Below, one piece after another: positions 16,621 to 25,417 of a DNA stretch of 64,000 nucleotides. The translations under genes and the position numbers were made by a program. The stretch comes from Candidatus Saccharimonadales bacterium. Its GTDB lineage: Bacteria; Patescibacteriota; Saccharimonadia; Saccharimonadales; Saccharimonadaceae. Numbering within the stretch: the stretch's first letter is position 1; every line of letters begins with the position of its first letter. The notes beneath the pieces were generated by a model. The model was given only the letters and a program-made list of their open reading frames with translations. It had not been told where the DNA came from and did no database searches. The DNA is taken from the NCBI GenBank assembly GCA_035697325.1, contig DASSDB010000004.1, positions 248,001-312,000 on the forward strand, read 5' to 3'.

Positions 16621-17970
16621 CTAGCGCAGATCTTGAATTGTTATTCGTTTTTGCTCGGTCGTATCGCGATCTCGGATAGTTACCGTATTATCCTCGAGTG
16701 TCTGGAAGTCAATCACAACGCAGTGCGGCGTACCGATTTCATCCTGACGGCGATAGCGTTTTCCAATATTGCCGTTATCGTCCCACATCACATTGCCGTG
16801 CTTTTCTTTAAGTATTTTATAGACTTCACGCGCTTTTACTACCAATTCGGGCTTGTTCTTAAGGAGTGGCGAAACGGCATATTTTACCGGCGCTAAATAC
16901 TCGGAAAACTTCAGGAAAATCCGCTTTTCACCGTTTATTTCATCTTCGGTGAAGGCCGCCGACAAAACAGCCATCAAAGCTCTTTCCACGCCAAAGCTTG
17001 GTTCAATCACATGAGGAACAAATTTTTCATTCGTGCCTTTTACTGTATATTCCATGCTTTTGCCGCTAACGCGCTGGATATTACCAAGATCGAAATCTGT
17101 TCGATACGCAAGACCCAAGAGTTCTTCGCGGCCGATAGGAAAATCGTATTCGATATCCACTGTACGCTTGCTGTAATGCGCACGATCTTCCTCAGGGACT
17201 TCCAGTTCATGGATCTTATCCTGCGGCAAGCCAAGCGCCATAAGAAATTCGTGAATATCCTTAAGAAGCGCGTCAAAACTTTCCGCCCATTTGTCCGGGT
17301 GAACAAAGTACTCGATCTCCATTTGTTCGAATTCGCGTGAACGAAAGACAAAATCACGAGGTGAAATCTCGTTCCTAAATGCCTTTCCCTGTTGCGCAAT
17401 ACCAAACGGGAGGTCGGGATAAAAGTTATCGACGACGTTTTTGTAGTTCGTGAAGATTCCCTGGGCCGTTTCGGGGCGTAGGTAGCTAATCGACTTTTCA
17501 TCTAATACTGGCCCAACGTGTGTTTCAAACATCATATTGAATGTCCGTGATTCACTTAAAGGATTCCCGTCTGGGCTTTTGAGGTTTTTTTCACGAATTG
17601 CCTGATCCATTTGCGCCATTGTCATACTCGTTGGGTCGATGCCATTGTCTTTTAAGATATGATCCGTACGGTAACGGCGGTGATTCACCGTATCTTCGCA
17701 TAGAGGATCAACAAAAGTATCGACATGTCCGCTGGCCTGCCAGACTTTTTGGTTCATGAGAATTGCCGCATCAACACCATACATATCGTCACGAGCATCT
17801 ACAAACATCTTCCACCATAGCTGCATAATATTGCGTTTCAGCGTAACGCCCAACGGACCGTAATCCCAGGTTCCACTCAAGCCGCCATAGACGTCACTTC
17901 CCTGGTAAATAAAACCACGACGTTTCGCAAGGCTAACAATATCTTCGAGCTTGGTGTTCTGTTTTTCCAT
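16621..17970 (-). CDS. glyS: Glycyl-tRNA synthetase (alpha2 type)
   Basis: Class II enzyme of the homodimeric eukaryal/archaeal-like type: RGFIYQGSDVYGGLSGTWDYGPLGVTLK at the N-terminus, motif 2 GIAQQGKAFRNEISPRDFVFRSREFEQMEIEYF, motif 3 PSFGVERALMAVL, and a C-terminal anticodon-binding domain. About 449 residues. I take ATG 17970 rather than 17979 because TATAAT lies directly before the upstream ATG, which makes the second ATG the likely first codon of a near-leaderless mRNA. Confidence 0.97.
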   Translation of the reverse strand: MEKQNTKLEDIVSLAKRRGFIYQGSDVYGGLSGTWDYGPLGVTLKRNIMQLWWKMFVDARDDMYGVDAAILMNQKVWQASGHVDTFVDPLCEDTVNHRRYRTDHILKDNGIDPTSMTMAQMDQAIREKNLKSPDGNPLSESRTFNMMFETHVGPVLDEKSISYLRPETAQGIFTNYKNVVDNFYPDLPFGIAQQGKAFRNEISPRDFVFRSREFEQMEIEYFVHPDKWAESFDALLKDIHEFLMALGLPQDKIHELEVPEEDRAHYSKRTVDIEYDFPIGREELLGLAYRTDFDLGNIQRVSGKSMEYTVKGTNEKFVPHVIEPSFGVERALMAVLSAAFTEDEINGEKRIFLKFSEYLAPVKYAVSPLLKNKPELVVKAREVYKILKEKHGNVMWDDNGNIGKRYRRQDEIGTPHCVVIDFQTLEDNTVTIRDRDTTEQKRITIQDLR

Positions 17971-18011
17971 ATTGACCATATTATAACAGATACAAGTTTA
18001 TTACACATCGT

Positions 18012-18040
18012 TTGATAGTTAAACGGATACGTTATATAAT
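18012..18040 (+). promoter_or_regulatory. Promoter of the TPR gene
   Basis: TTGATA, 17 bases, TATAAT: a strong consensus-type promoter. A leader of about 25 bases with GGAGG follows before the GTG. Confidence 0.75.
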
Positions 18041-18072
18041 AATTTTAGGACACTACAGATGGAGGCGATCGC

Positions 18073-18741
18073 GTGTCAATCGATCTGAGCCAAGGCGGAC
18101 GCATGCTGAACAGCGGCGACACCAAAGGAGCTCTGCGTTTCTTTGAGAACCTTCGAGAATCATTCAACCCCGTAGGTAATGCCGAAGTCGAACAGATGTA
18201 CGGCATCTGTCAGCGCATGCTCGGTAACTACGACGAAGCAGAAGCAGCGTTCGAGTCCGCCTACAGGCTGGCCCGTACTCGGATTCACAAAGGTCGCATC
18301 CAGCGAGATTGGTGCATGGTACCCCTCGTCCAGGGAGATACCGGCCGCGCCATGAAGTTCATCGAAGGATCGCTCGCGCTATTGAAGTACGACGACAACA
18401 CACCGGACCCCGAGGATGGCCGACCATTCTTTCAGCAGGAGGCTGAACGCAAGATCGAGTACTTCACAAGTCTTGGCTTTCGTTGCCGCATCGATGCAAA
18501 AAATGGCAACATCAGCCGAGCGCGAGTCGGCTACAAGATGACCCGACAAATGCTACGTGACGTCAGGCCCTACGAGCTCAACTCGCTCGCATGGGAACTC
18601 AAGTTCGTACCGTTCGGGTTACGCTACGAACTCTTCCCCCGAGCATTCAAGCTGGCCTGGAAGGACCGGAACTGGAAGCGCTCTGCGCAAGTCTTCCTGC
18701 TCACCTTCTGTCGGCCGATCGGTCTTCTGTTCAAAAATTGA
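18073..18741 (+). CDS. GC-rich TPR-like protein
   Basis: 222 residues from GTG 18073, with GGAGG 7 bases upstream. Helical repeats suggest a TPR-type scaffold: GDTKGALRFFENLRESF, EQMYGICQRMLGNYDEAEAAFESAYRLA, VQGDTGRAMKFIEGSLALL, NGNISRARVGYKMTRQML. Ligand and partner are unknown. Codon use is strongly GC-biased, it has a canonical promoter and a GC-rich terminal hairpin, and it sits alone between glyS and recO. Confidence 0.75.
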   Translation: MSIDLSQGGRMLNSGDTKGALRFFENLRESFNPVGNAEVEQMYGICQRMLGNYDEAEAAFESAYRLARTRIHKGRIQRDWCMVPLVQGDTGRAMKFIEGSLALLKYDDNTPDPEDGRPFFQQEAERKIEYFTSLGFRCRIDAKNGNISRARVGYKMTRQMLRDVRPYELNSLAWELKFVPFGLRYELFPRAFKLAWKDRNWKRSAQVFLLTFCRPIGLLFKN

Positions 18742-18794
18742 GCTCACCCTCTACAATGCCCCTGGTTGTGCGGCTACTTCAAAATAGCACACCC

Positions 18795-18813
18795 GGCCTG
18801 CTTTTCGCAGGCC
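18795..18813 (+). terminator. Terminator of the TPR gene
   Basis: A 7-bp stem GGCCTGC/GCAGGCC with a TTTTC loop is followed by GTTCTC. It lies between convergent TPR and recO genes. Confidence 0.6.
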
Positions 18814-18830
18814 GTTCTCATATCCCTAAA

Positions 18831-19505
18831 TCATATCGCGGCGTGCTGCCTTGCTACATGCCAACACGCCGCCAAGATATCACTAACCCCTCCAATTTGC
18901 ACAACCACAGCTAAAGGTTTGGCATTTAATAAACGTAAAAATTTGATATGATCTGCTGCCAAGTCTCCGCTAACATGCTCTCTAAGACCTCTCTCGCCAA
19001 CGTCATACATGTAGTGTTTATCTGCCTGAAGTAGCTCGCCGTTCACATCATGACGAAAACTCAGCTCATGACCTAAAAGTGCGGCATAGCGCAAATAAAA
19101 CCACGTTTCTACAAGAGCTCTGGAAATCGAATCGGCATCAAGTCCGGCAAGAGTCTCGGCCAACAGATCATACCATTCCGGCTCATCCACCGTTTCCGTT
19201 GCTCGCGCTACCTGCTTGATCGCTTCATAACCAAATTGTAGTTTGTCGTAATCTTCCAAAATATGGCGATAAAATTGCGATAACCTGGCCGATGTCAAAA
19301 CTCCCATATCGCCTTTTCCTTGATGAATCACCACATCACTCACCGCAAACAGTTCTATGCCTCCCGCCAGCTTGCTTTTTTCTTTACGTACTCCACGCGC
19401 CATCGCTGTTTGGCGTCCTTCCGGAGTTAAAAATTGGACGATCCTATCCGCCTCACCATAATTAGTCCGCCTTAGTACAATAGCTTTCGTTCGACGATCG
19501 CTCAC
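18831..19505 (-). CDS. recO: DNA repair protein RecO
   Basis: RecO works with RecR to load RecA on SSB-coated DNA. The 224-residue protein has the N-terminal OB-fold pattern TKAIVLRRTNYGEADRIVQFLTPEGRQTAMARGVRKEKSKLAGGIELFAVSDVVIHQGKGDMGVLTSA and a helical C-terminal half. The family's zinc-binding cysteines are absent, as in several other lineages. The stop overlaps the next gene by 4 bases on the same strand (19502-19505). Confidence 0.9.
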   Translation of the reverse strand: MSDRRTKAIVLRRTNYGEADRIVQFLTPEGRQTAMARGVRKEKSKLAGGIELFAVSDVVIHQGKGDMGVLTSARLSQFYRHILEDYDKLQFGYEAIKQVARATETVDEPEWYDLLAETLAGLDADSISRALVETWFYLRYAALLGHELSFRHDVNGELLQADKHYMYDVGERGLREHVSGDLAADHIKFLRLLNAKPLAVVVQIGGVSDILAACWHVARQHAAI

Positions 19506-19876
19506 AAAAGCGCCTTTCGGACTGCGGCCTCTAGCTCCTTCGGCTGCATTTTTGTCTTATCTAGCACACGCCGCACTCCGTACGCCTTAAGATCTTCTTT
19601 CACGAGCTGATCAGCGCTATTGGTACAGAGAACAACCGGTATTCCTGCTAAATCCGCATGAGAGTGCATTTCATGGAGGAGTGTAAAGGCGTTAGGCCCT
19701 GGCAGTAAAACGTCGAGCACAATCACATCGGGCCGGACCGCATCAAGAGCATCTATAGCAGCAAGAGCATGCGAAGCAATTTTCGTCCTCATCCCCGCCG
19801 CTTCTAAGGACCGCTGATGCTGCTGAGCCATCCAATCATCATCTTCAACGATTAATACGAGTGGATTTTTTGTCAT
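19502..19876 (-). CDS. Single-domain response regulator
   Basis: 124-residue CheY-like receiver: acidic pocket VEDDDW, phospho-acceptor Asp in DVIVLDVLLPG, Thr-type switch in VVLCTNSA and Lys in VLDKTKM. There is no output domain, so it must signal by protein contact. It overlaps recO and the histidine kinase gene by 4 bases each, so it is almost certainly co-expressed and paired with that kinase. Confidence 0.92.
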   Translation of the reverse strand: MTKNPLVLIVEDDDWMAQQHQRSLEAAGMRTKIASHALAAIDALDAVRPDVIVLDVLLPGPNAFTLLHEMHSHADLAGIPVVLCTNSADQLVKEDLKAYGVRRVLDKTKMQPKELEAAVRKALL

Positions 19877-20613
19877 AACAAACTCAACTGGGCAGAGGCA
19901 GTTACATCAACATAGAAGGTCGCGCCGTCTCTGTGCCGCGTGGCTCCGATTTCTCCCTGCATTGCGCGTGCAAACTGGCCCGCAACGAATAAGCCTAACC
20001 CGCTGCTCTGTGGACGCATATGAAGCGGCTGAGATGCATTTCCTAAGCTTGCTTGAAGTCGTCGCCACATATCCGCCGGTACAGCTGGTCCATAATCGCG
20101 CACGCTTAGCCTGATCTTCTCCTTATGAGCCTGCGCTCCAGCCCTCAGTTCCACTGGAGTGTCCGCTTCTGCATAGTGAAGCGCGTTATCGGCGAAATTA
20201 AGAATAATCCGCCTCAATAGATCCTTATTAGCCACCGCCAGCATCGGTCGGTATCGTGAGGCCACCCTAATTTCACGGTTTTTAGCCTTATATAGCGGCA
20301 ACATTTCGTGTACGACCTCCTCGCAAATTTGCTGAGGATTAAGCGGCTCCAACTCAAACAAACTATCCTCTAACCGAGCAGATTTTGCCAGGTCGGTCGT
20401 AAGGCGAAGCGCTCGCTCGCTCGTGAGTAAAATCTGTTTCGCAATTCGCGCTCGCTCGCTCTCCGTCAAACGAGAATCCTCCAGTGCAAACGCCAACTGG
20501 CGCACCAAAGCCAGGGGAGATTTCAGCTCATGAGACGCAGTAACCAAAAAAGGCAGCTCGCTCTCAAAAGATACGGCTCCCTTTTTTAGCTGTTCAATAT
20601 TTTCCCCCTGCAT
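19873..20613 (-). CDS. Soluble sensor histidine kinase
   Basis: 246 residues with no membrane segment or input domain. HisKA box: FLVTASHELKSPLALVRQLAFALE. HATPase_c motifs: N box NFADNALHYAE, G1 VRDYGPAVPADMW, G2 SSGLGLFVAGQFARAM. It likely phosphorylates the co-encoded receiver. A TACACT element lies 9 bases before ATG 20613, so the operon kinase-receiver-recO may be nearly leaderless. The missing sensor suggests that it senses through a partner. Confidence 0.92.
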   Translation of the reverse strand: MQGENIEQLKKGAVSFESELPFLVTASHELKSPLALVRQLAFALEDSRLTESERARIAKQILLTSERALRLTTDLAKSARLEDSLFELEPLNPQQICEEVVHEMLPLYKAKNREIRVASRYRPMLAVANKDLLRRIILNFADNALHYAEADTPVELRAGAQAHKEKIRLSVRDYGPAVPADMWRRLQASLGNASQPLHMRPQSSGLGLFVAGQFARAMQGEIGATRHRDGATFYVDVTASAQLSLL

Positions 20614-20649
20614 GCTACTTTAAGTGTAGCATATCAAGAAGCCCAAGGA

Positions 20650-21306
20650 TTACTGATTAAAGTTTATCGTTTTGATTATATTCTCAAAATCAGGTTTGAA
20701 TGTGTCGGCATCTGTTTGTACCGTCACCGTCTTATCACGAATTTTATAAATCACAGCTGATCCGCGAATATCTTTCGTAAAGTTTCCATCAAGCCGAGTA
20801 CCGTTATTACCATTGGCACTTACGGCCGAGGTACGCAGATCGCCTTTTTTAACAAGATTTTCATAGGTTTTTACCACCTGATCGTAATCTTTTTGCTCAA
20901 TCGTTACGCGCAGAGAAAATTGCTGAGTTGGGGATACCGGAGGCACTACAACTGGGTTTAAGTACGCTTGATACGAACCGCCCCTTGCGACGTCGCTTGC
21001 AACATACACACTCCAGGTCTTAGGATAATTGAAAGTTAAACGGCCATAATCATCCGGGCCAACAAACGTCCGGTTTGGTTCTTTTTCACGTTCGGCGAAT
21101 TTTACTTCGTCGTCATCTTGCTGCTCTTTTTTACCCTGCGCAACGGCCAGTTTCACTTTTCCGTCTACGTTGGTTTTTTGTTCGTTATAGTTTACGTACG
21201 CCCAAATCGCCAAGCCTCCGGCCACAAGCACGAGCACCGAGAGGCCGATTATGGCAAGCATCGAGCCACTGATACCACCTTGTTCATTTTTATGTCGCTT
21301 CATCAT
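20650..21306 (-). CDS. Membrane-anchored extracytoplasmic protein
   Basis: About 218 residues from ATG 21306 (MMKRHKNEQGG). One N-terminal membrane helix (GSMLAIIGLSVLVLVAGGLAIWAYV) is followed by a charged linker and an outside domain (YGRLTFNYPKTWSVYVASDV...SLRVTIEQKDYDQVVKTYENL...DTFKPDFENIIKTINF) with the look of PsbP-like or DUF1795-type folds. TATAAT ends 6 bases before the first ATG, which selects this start and implies a leaderless mRNA; the longer frame would begin upstream of the promoter. Confidence 0.7.
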   Translation of the reverse strand: MMKRHKNEQGGISGSMLAIIGLSVLVLVAGGLAIWAYVNYNEQKTNVDGKVKLAVAQGKKEQQDDDEVKFAEREKEPNRTFVGPDDYGRLTFNYPKTWSVYVASDVARGGSYQAYLNPVVVPPVSPTQQFSLRVTIEQKDYDQVVKTYENLVKKGDLRTSAVSANGNNGTRLDGNFTKDIRGSAVIYKIRDKTVTVQTDADTFKPDFENIIKTINFNQ

Positions 21307-21325
21307 GGGGTCATTATACTTGTGT

Positions 21326-21838
21326 TTATTTTGGCTGTAAAGGAGCAAAGGTATACAGATGATGCGCACCGAGCACTCTGAGCGCTGTCATATGAGGGAT
21401 AGCACAGCCGTAGCTGATAACTGAGATCGGATGACGCAAGCGATTCACTTCACTTTGTAGCTTGCGCGCTACTTTTCCAATATCCCGAGAAACAGCGAAC
21501 ACATACACGACTGTCGTTTCGGGAGGTAATTGCACCTGCCACATATTTGCCGACACTATGCGAATATTCTTGCTTCCTCGCGAAAAGAATCGCGACAATA
21601 GCACAAGAGCCGGATTCAACTCGTAACCGATTGCCTTGGCGCCGGTTTTAGCCGCTACTCGCAGTACGATACCATCCCCCGATCCCAGATCCACGAGTAC
21701 ATCACGGGAGGTTAAACCATATAATTCCTTGAATACCTTCTCAAGCTCCCGTCGTTTGCTTGGCACATAGGGAGCGCCAAAGAATACCACAAACCCGAAC
21801 AGCAAAACGATTCCGGCTACAATCCAAAAAACTACCAT
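21326..21838 (-). CDS. Membrane-anchored class I SAM methyltransferase-like protein
   Basis: 170 residues. One N-terminal hydrophobic helix (VVFWIVAGIVLLFGFVVFFGAPYV) is followed by a short Rossmann methyltransferase with motif I VLVDLGSGDGIVLRVAA and an acidic end to strand 2 (AIGYELNPAL). The fold is shortened after NIRIVSANMWQVQL. Substrate is unknown. It follows xseB with no gap and may belong to the same transcript. Confidence 0.75.
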   Translation of the reverse strand: MVVFWIVAGIVLLFGFVVFFGAPYVPSKRRELEKVFKELYGLTSRDVLVDLGSGDGIVLRVAAKTGAKAIGYELNPALVLLSRFFSRGSKNIRIVSANMWQVQLPPETTVVYVFAVSRDIGKVARKLQSEVNRLRHPISVISYGCAIPHMTALRVLGAHHLYTFAPLQPK

Positions 21839-22048
21839 CTACACCTCGTCAAAGCGTGCCTTCACCACTTGGATATCATTCTTTAGCGATAAAAGGTCAT
21901 GCTCAATTTCAGCCGCGAGCTTTTCTGCCTCCGCGAATTTATCCAGCGCTTTCTCGAGCGCAAAGTCATCACTCTCAAACCATGCAACCAACTTTTGGAG
22001 CATAGCAGTTTTTTGTGCGATTGTTGCGCTATTACTTTTTTCTGACAT
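21839..22048 (-). CDS. xseB: Exodeoxyribonuclease VII small subunit
   Basis: 69-residue helical protein with the XseB pattern (LQKLVAWFESDDFALEKALDKFAEAEKLAAEIEHDL). It binds the coiled-coil of XseA to form ExoVII, which degrades single-stranded DNA. Its start overlaps the end of xseA by 17 bases. Confidence 0.93.
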   Translation of the reverse strand: MSEKSNSATIAQKTAMLQKLVAWFESDDFALEKALDKFAEAEKLAAEIEHDLLSLKNDIQVVKARFDEV

Positions 22049-23135
22049 TACGAACCTCCGCTGTTATTAGTATATCGCTTTTCTCAATTTCAAGCATTGT
22101 CCCGGGGCGTACCTCTCCGCGGACAATCGCATAGCCGCGCTGTAATACGATTTGCGGATCCATCTGGTGCAACACTCTTCGAATTGCCTGTAACTGATCA
22201 TGAGCCTGTGCCTGTCTCCGATCAATACGCTCAAAAGCACGCTGAAGAATCTGTTCCACATCACGCTGTTGCTGCTCAATGATTCGCTCCACTTTTGGAA
22301 CGATCCTTTGCACCTTGTGCCTGGTTGCGCGTATCATCTCGCGGCGATCGGGAACAAGCAGCTGAGCTGCATTGCTCGGTGTTGCTGCTCGTACATCTGC
22401 TGCCAAGTCTGCCAGAGTTACATCCACTTCGTGCCCGACCCCCACAAGCGTCGGAATACGGCTTGTAGCTATCTCGCGCACCAGCAGCTCATCATTAAAC
22501 GTACCTAAATCATCAGCACTTCCGCCACCTCGAACGATCACCAGTACTTCGGGGAGTACGTCGTGGGAATTAAAATACTTAATAGCTCGTACGATCTGAT
22601 CAGCAGCCCCGTCTCCTTGCACTTGCACATGAGCGACATCCACCTTAATACCACCGAAACGCTCGCCTAATATTTTGATAAAATCGCCGTATCCAGCTGC
22701 CTGTATACTACTTATAATTCCGACATGCATCGGTACTTCAGGAAGTACTCGCTTTCTCTCAGGTGCGAACAACCCTTCTTTGGTCAGTTTTTCTTTTAAT
22801 AATTCAAAGCTTTTCTTCAAGCTTCCTTCTCCGCTTGGGCGGATACTGCGCACCGTCAGGCTAAACTTTCCCCACTGCGTAAGCTTTGGAGTGGCCCCCA
22901 CGATAACCTTCATTCCTTCTTCAATCGCCACGCGAAGCTGCCAAGCCATCATAAAGCAGCCCACACTTCCCCCATTGTCCTTCAGGTCAAAAAAGACATA
23001 TTTTCCCTGATTTACTTTAAAGCTACTTACTTCTCCTTCAACTTCAACATACGGAAATGCATATTCAAGCGATTGATTGGTAAGCGCGATAAAATCGCTG
23101 ACACTAATTCGAAGCTTTTGTGTCTCGTCGTCCAT
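22032..23135 (-). CDS. xseA: Exodeoxyribonuclease VII large subunit
   Basis: 367 residues. The N-terminal OB domain has VEVEGEVSSFKVNQGKYVFFDLKDNGGSVGCFM. The catalytic part contains VGIISSIQAAGYGDFIKIL, VLVIVRGGGSADDLGTFNDELLVREI and PTLVGVGHEVDVTLADLAADVRAATPSNAAQLL. A coiled-coil follows and the C-terminus closes with LQRGYAIVRGE. It is shorter than the usual ~450 residues because the coiled-coil region is reduced, which may mean fewer XseB copies per complex. Confidence 0.96.
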   Translation of the reverse strand: MDDETQKLRISVSDFIALTNQSLEYAFPYVEVEGEVSSFKVNQGKYVFFDLKDNGGSVGCFMMAWQLRVAIEEGMKVIVGATPKLTQWGKFSLTVRSIRPSGEGSLKKSFELLKEKLTKEGLFAPERKRVLPEVPMHVGIISSIQAAGYGDFIKILGERFGGIKVDVAHVQVQGDGAADQIVRAIKYFNSHDVLPEVLVIVRGGGSADDLGTFNDELLVREIATSRIPTLVGVGHEVDVTLADLAADVRAATPSNAAQLLVPDRREMIRATRHKVQRIVPKVERIIEQQQRDVEQILQRAFERIDRRQAQAHDQLQAIRRVLHQMDPQIVLQRGYAIVRGEVRPGTMLEIEKSDILITAEVRNVRKK

Positions 23136-24147
23136 ACTTCAAAATCGCATGCTGATAAAATAAGTAGCCAAACAAAATAGTCCCAATAAGTAAGATCACG
23201 CGTGTCAGTACAATACCTGCTATTGCAACACCTTGGCTAAGCCCGGCTATCGCCAAAAAACCTACCATGATCGCCTCGTATGCTCCCGCGCCTCCGGGAG
23301 TTACCACAAAAAATGCCGCCATACTTGCCGCGCCATATGCAATCAAAATAGGAGCAGGATTGACCGGCGTACCAAGCGCCCAAAATGTAATCCAAAATAA
23401 CAACGCGTCGAAAGCCGTAAATACCAACCCCCACAAAAATGGCTTCAGCAAGATGGCCTTATCCTGCTTCAGTGCCACATAATCGCTATGCATTTCTTGA
23501 AAAAAATGACGCACTTTAGTATCGTTAAGTACCTTGCGCCGCTTTCCTAGCGTCGCTTTTCGCACCAAACCGTTTGTCGTATGAGTTACCCAGTCTGCAA
23601 ATTTCTCGGTTCTCCGCTCGCCGTTCAAAAGATACGCGCCAAGCAAAATCACCGTCGTCATACCGGCCACCATTGTACTGCTCACTAGAATGATCCAGCG
23701 GTTGATATTACCGTCTATTGTTACAGCCAAAACAGCCACCACTAGAAGCACAATGAACGAAACAAATCCCATAGCAAACCGCACTACCTGCGCCATAGCG
23801 GCACGACCCGGAGGAACGCCATATTTGCCTAACCGCCATGTCATATACGACACACCGCTCACCCCACCGCTTGGCAGGATATGATTTACAAAATTCATCT
23901 CAAGTGACATCCGGGCCAGTTCCGGGCCTTTCACGTCATCGATCGAATTCTTTGCACGCAGGTATGAGAAGATCATTTCACCGCTTGCATAATACGCCAA
24001 TGCCTGACCCGGGATCAAAAGAAGCAACAGCCATAAGTTTACCCGCTCTAAAAGCTGCCATGCATGCACCAGCTCATGACGCGAAAAGAAAATGATCACA
24101 ACGATCAATACTAGCGTTACAATACTTACCCACGCTCGAAAAGACAT
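23104..24147 (-). CDS. Lysylphosphatidylglycerol synthase TM-region/flippase-like protein
   Basis: UPF0104/LPG-synthase transmembrane family, about 347 residues with seven or eight helices. Family features are GQALAYYASGEMIFSYLRA, EMNFVNHILPSGGVSGVSYMTWRL and FVVTPGGAGAYEAIMVGFLAIAG. It has no catalytic LPG synthase domain, so lipid flipping or polysaccharide export are the likely roles. ATG 24147 is chosen because TATACT lies 6 bases upstream; the -10 is shared, back to back, with the divergent methyltransferase gene. Confidence 0.88.
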   Translation of the reverse strand: MSFRAWVSIVTLVLIVVIIFFSRHELVHAWQLLERVNLWLLLLLIPGQALAYYASGEMIFSYLRAKNSIDDVKGPELARMSLEMNFVNHILPSGGVSGVSYMTWRLGKYGVPPGRAAMAQVVRFAMGFVSFIVLLVVAVLAVTIDGNINRWIILVSSTMVAGMTTVILLGAYLLNGERRTEKFADWVTHTTNGLVRKATLGKRRKVLNDTKVRHFFQEMHSDYVALKQDKAILLKPFLWGLVFTAFDALLFWITFWALGTPVNPAPILIAYGAASMAAFFVVTPGGAGAYEAIMVGFLAIAGLSQGVAIAGIVLTRVILLIGTILFGYLFYQHAILKYGRRDTKASN

Positions 24148-24153
24148 GTTCTT

Positions 24154-24163
24154 AGTATATACT
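24154..24163. promoter_or_regulatory. Shared palindromic -10 for two divergent leaderless genes
   Basis: AGTATATACT is a perfect palindrome. Read rightward it gives TATACT at 24158-24163, 7 bases before ATG 24171. Read leftward it gives TATACT at 24159-24154, 6 bases before ATG 24147. One element can therefore open in either direction and both mRNAs would begin at their start codons. Confidence 0.7.
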
Positions 24164-24170
24164 ATGAAAC

Positions 24171-25334
24171 ATGTACATTGCGATACTTGGACGCCAACCA
24201 AATTTAGGCATGGCCGAACTTGAGCGACTCTATGGTGCGGAAAACACCGCGTGGTTTTCACCCGATTCAGCCACCGTTGAAGCTACCGATTTTTTCGTTG
24301 AGCGTCTTGGTGGCACACAAAAAGCCGGAAAGATCATCGCGGAATTTCCTAATGGAGATTGGCACCGTATCAGTATGCAACTCGTAAATTATTACAGAAG
24401 GCACTGGGACTCAGCCCAAGGTAAAATAACTCTTGGAATCAGTGCGTACGGCTTCAAAACAAGCCCTCGTGACGTGCAAAAAACCGGCATCATTCTTAAG
24501 CAAAAGCTAAAAGAAGCCGGAATCAGCCTTCGTCTTGTTCCCAATGCCGATACCTCTCTTAATACTGCCGTCTCTCATCACAACAAGTTAGGGCTTAGCG
24601 CCAATAAAGTTGAGTTGCTTGTAGTAAAGGCGTCCGATGGCCGTGTTTGTATCGCGGAAAGTATCGGCGCACAAAACATTACCTCGCTTGCTCGTCGTGA
24701 TCAAGGTCGACCAAAGCGTGATGCATTCGTGGGTATGCTGCCGCCAAAACTTGCTCAAATTATGATCAACCTTGCGCCTACCAAGCCAGGCGGTCGCGTG
24801 CTTGATCCTTTTTGTGGCACCGGCGTTATCCTTCAAGAAGCGGCCCTTCTCGGCTATGCCGTGTACGGCACTGACCTCAGCGAAAAAATGATCCGTTATT
24901 CACACGACAACCTCGCGTGGCTTAAAGACGCATACCACATCTCCTTTAACCAGGACCTCTATGTCGGAGATGCCATGGAAACAATCTGGGAACAGCCTAT
25001 TGATGCCGTAGCCTGCGAAAGTTACCTGGGCCAACCTTTCAGCGCCCCTCCCTCACCCGAAAAGCTCGACCAAGTGCGAAAAAACTGCAACCACATTATC
25101 TCCACTTTTTTAAAAAACATCAGCTCTCAGCTTCAACCTGGCACACCACTCTGCGTTGGTGTACCGGCCTGGAAGAACTCGCAAGGCCAATTCACTCACT
25201 TACCGCTCATAAAATCGGTCGGAGACTTTGGTTTTTCGGTTGTCTCATTTAAAAACACGGACGTCCATGGCCTCCTTTACTACCGCGAAGATCAAATTGT
25301 TGCCCGTGAGCTACTTGTCTTGGTAAAGAAGTAG
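24171..25334 (+). CDS. Trm11-like tRNA guanine-N2 methyltransferase
   Basis: 387 residues. An N-terminal THUMP-like half is followed by a Rossmann methyltransferase. LARRDQGRPKRDAFVGMLPPKLAQIMINLA leads into motif I GGRVLDPFCGTGVILQEAALLGY and GTDLSEKM. Where NPPY is usual for this family (motif IV), it has CESYLGQPF. This arrangement matches archaeal/eukaryal Trm11 (m2G10), which is found in several CPR lineages. It is predicted leaderless from TATACT 7 bases upstream. Confidence 0.85.
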   Translation: MYIAILGRQPNLGMAELERLYGAENTAWFSPDSATVEATDFFVERLGGTQKAGKIIAEFPNGDWHRISMQLVNYYRRHWDSAQGKITLGISAYGFKTSPRDVQKTGIILKQKLKEAGISLRLVPNADTSLNTAVSHHNKLGLSANKVELLVVKASDGRVCIAESIGAQNITSLARRDQGRPKRDAFVGMLPPKLAQIMINLAPTKPGGRVLDPFCGTGVILQEAALLGYAVYGTDLSEKMIRYSHDNLAWLKDAYHISFNQDLYVGDAMETIWEQPIDAVACESYLGQPFSAPPSPEKLDQVRKNCNHIISTFLKNISSQLQPGTPLCVGVPAWKNSQGQFTHLPLIKSVGDFGFSVVSFKNTDVHGLLYYREDQIVARELLVLVKK

Positions 25335-25352
25335 CATAAAGCCGCTTTTATC

Positions 25353-25381
25353 TTGACGAAAACTCCGTATCAGAGTACAAT
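25353..25381 (+). promoter_or_regulatory. rpmA promoter
   Basis: TTGACG, 17 bases, TACAAT. The start near 25388 leaves a 30-base leader with AAGGAG before rpmA, so this native ribosomal gene is not leaderless. Confidence 0.8.
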
Positions 25382-25417
25382 AGAGCAGATTGTTATAGAA
25401 ACTATAAGGAGTTATCC

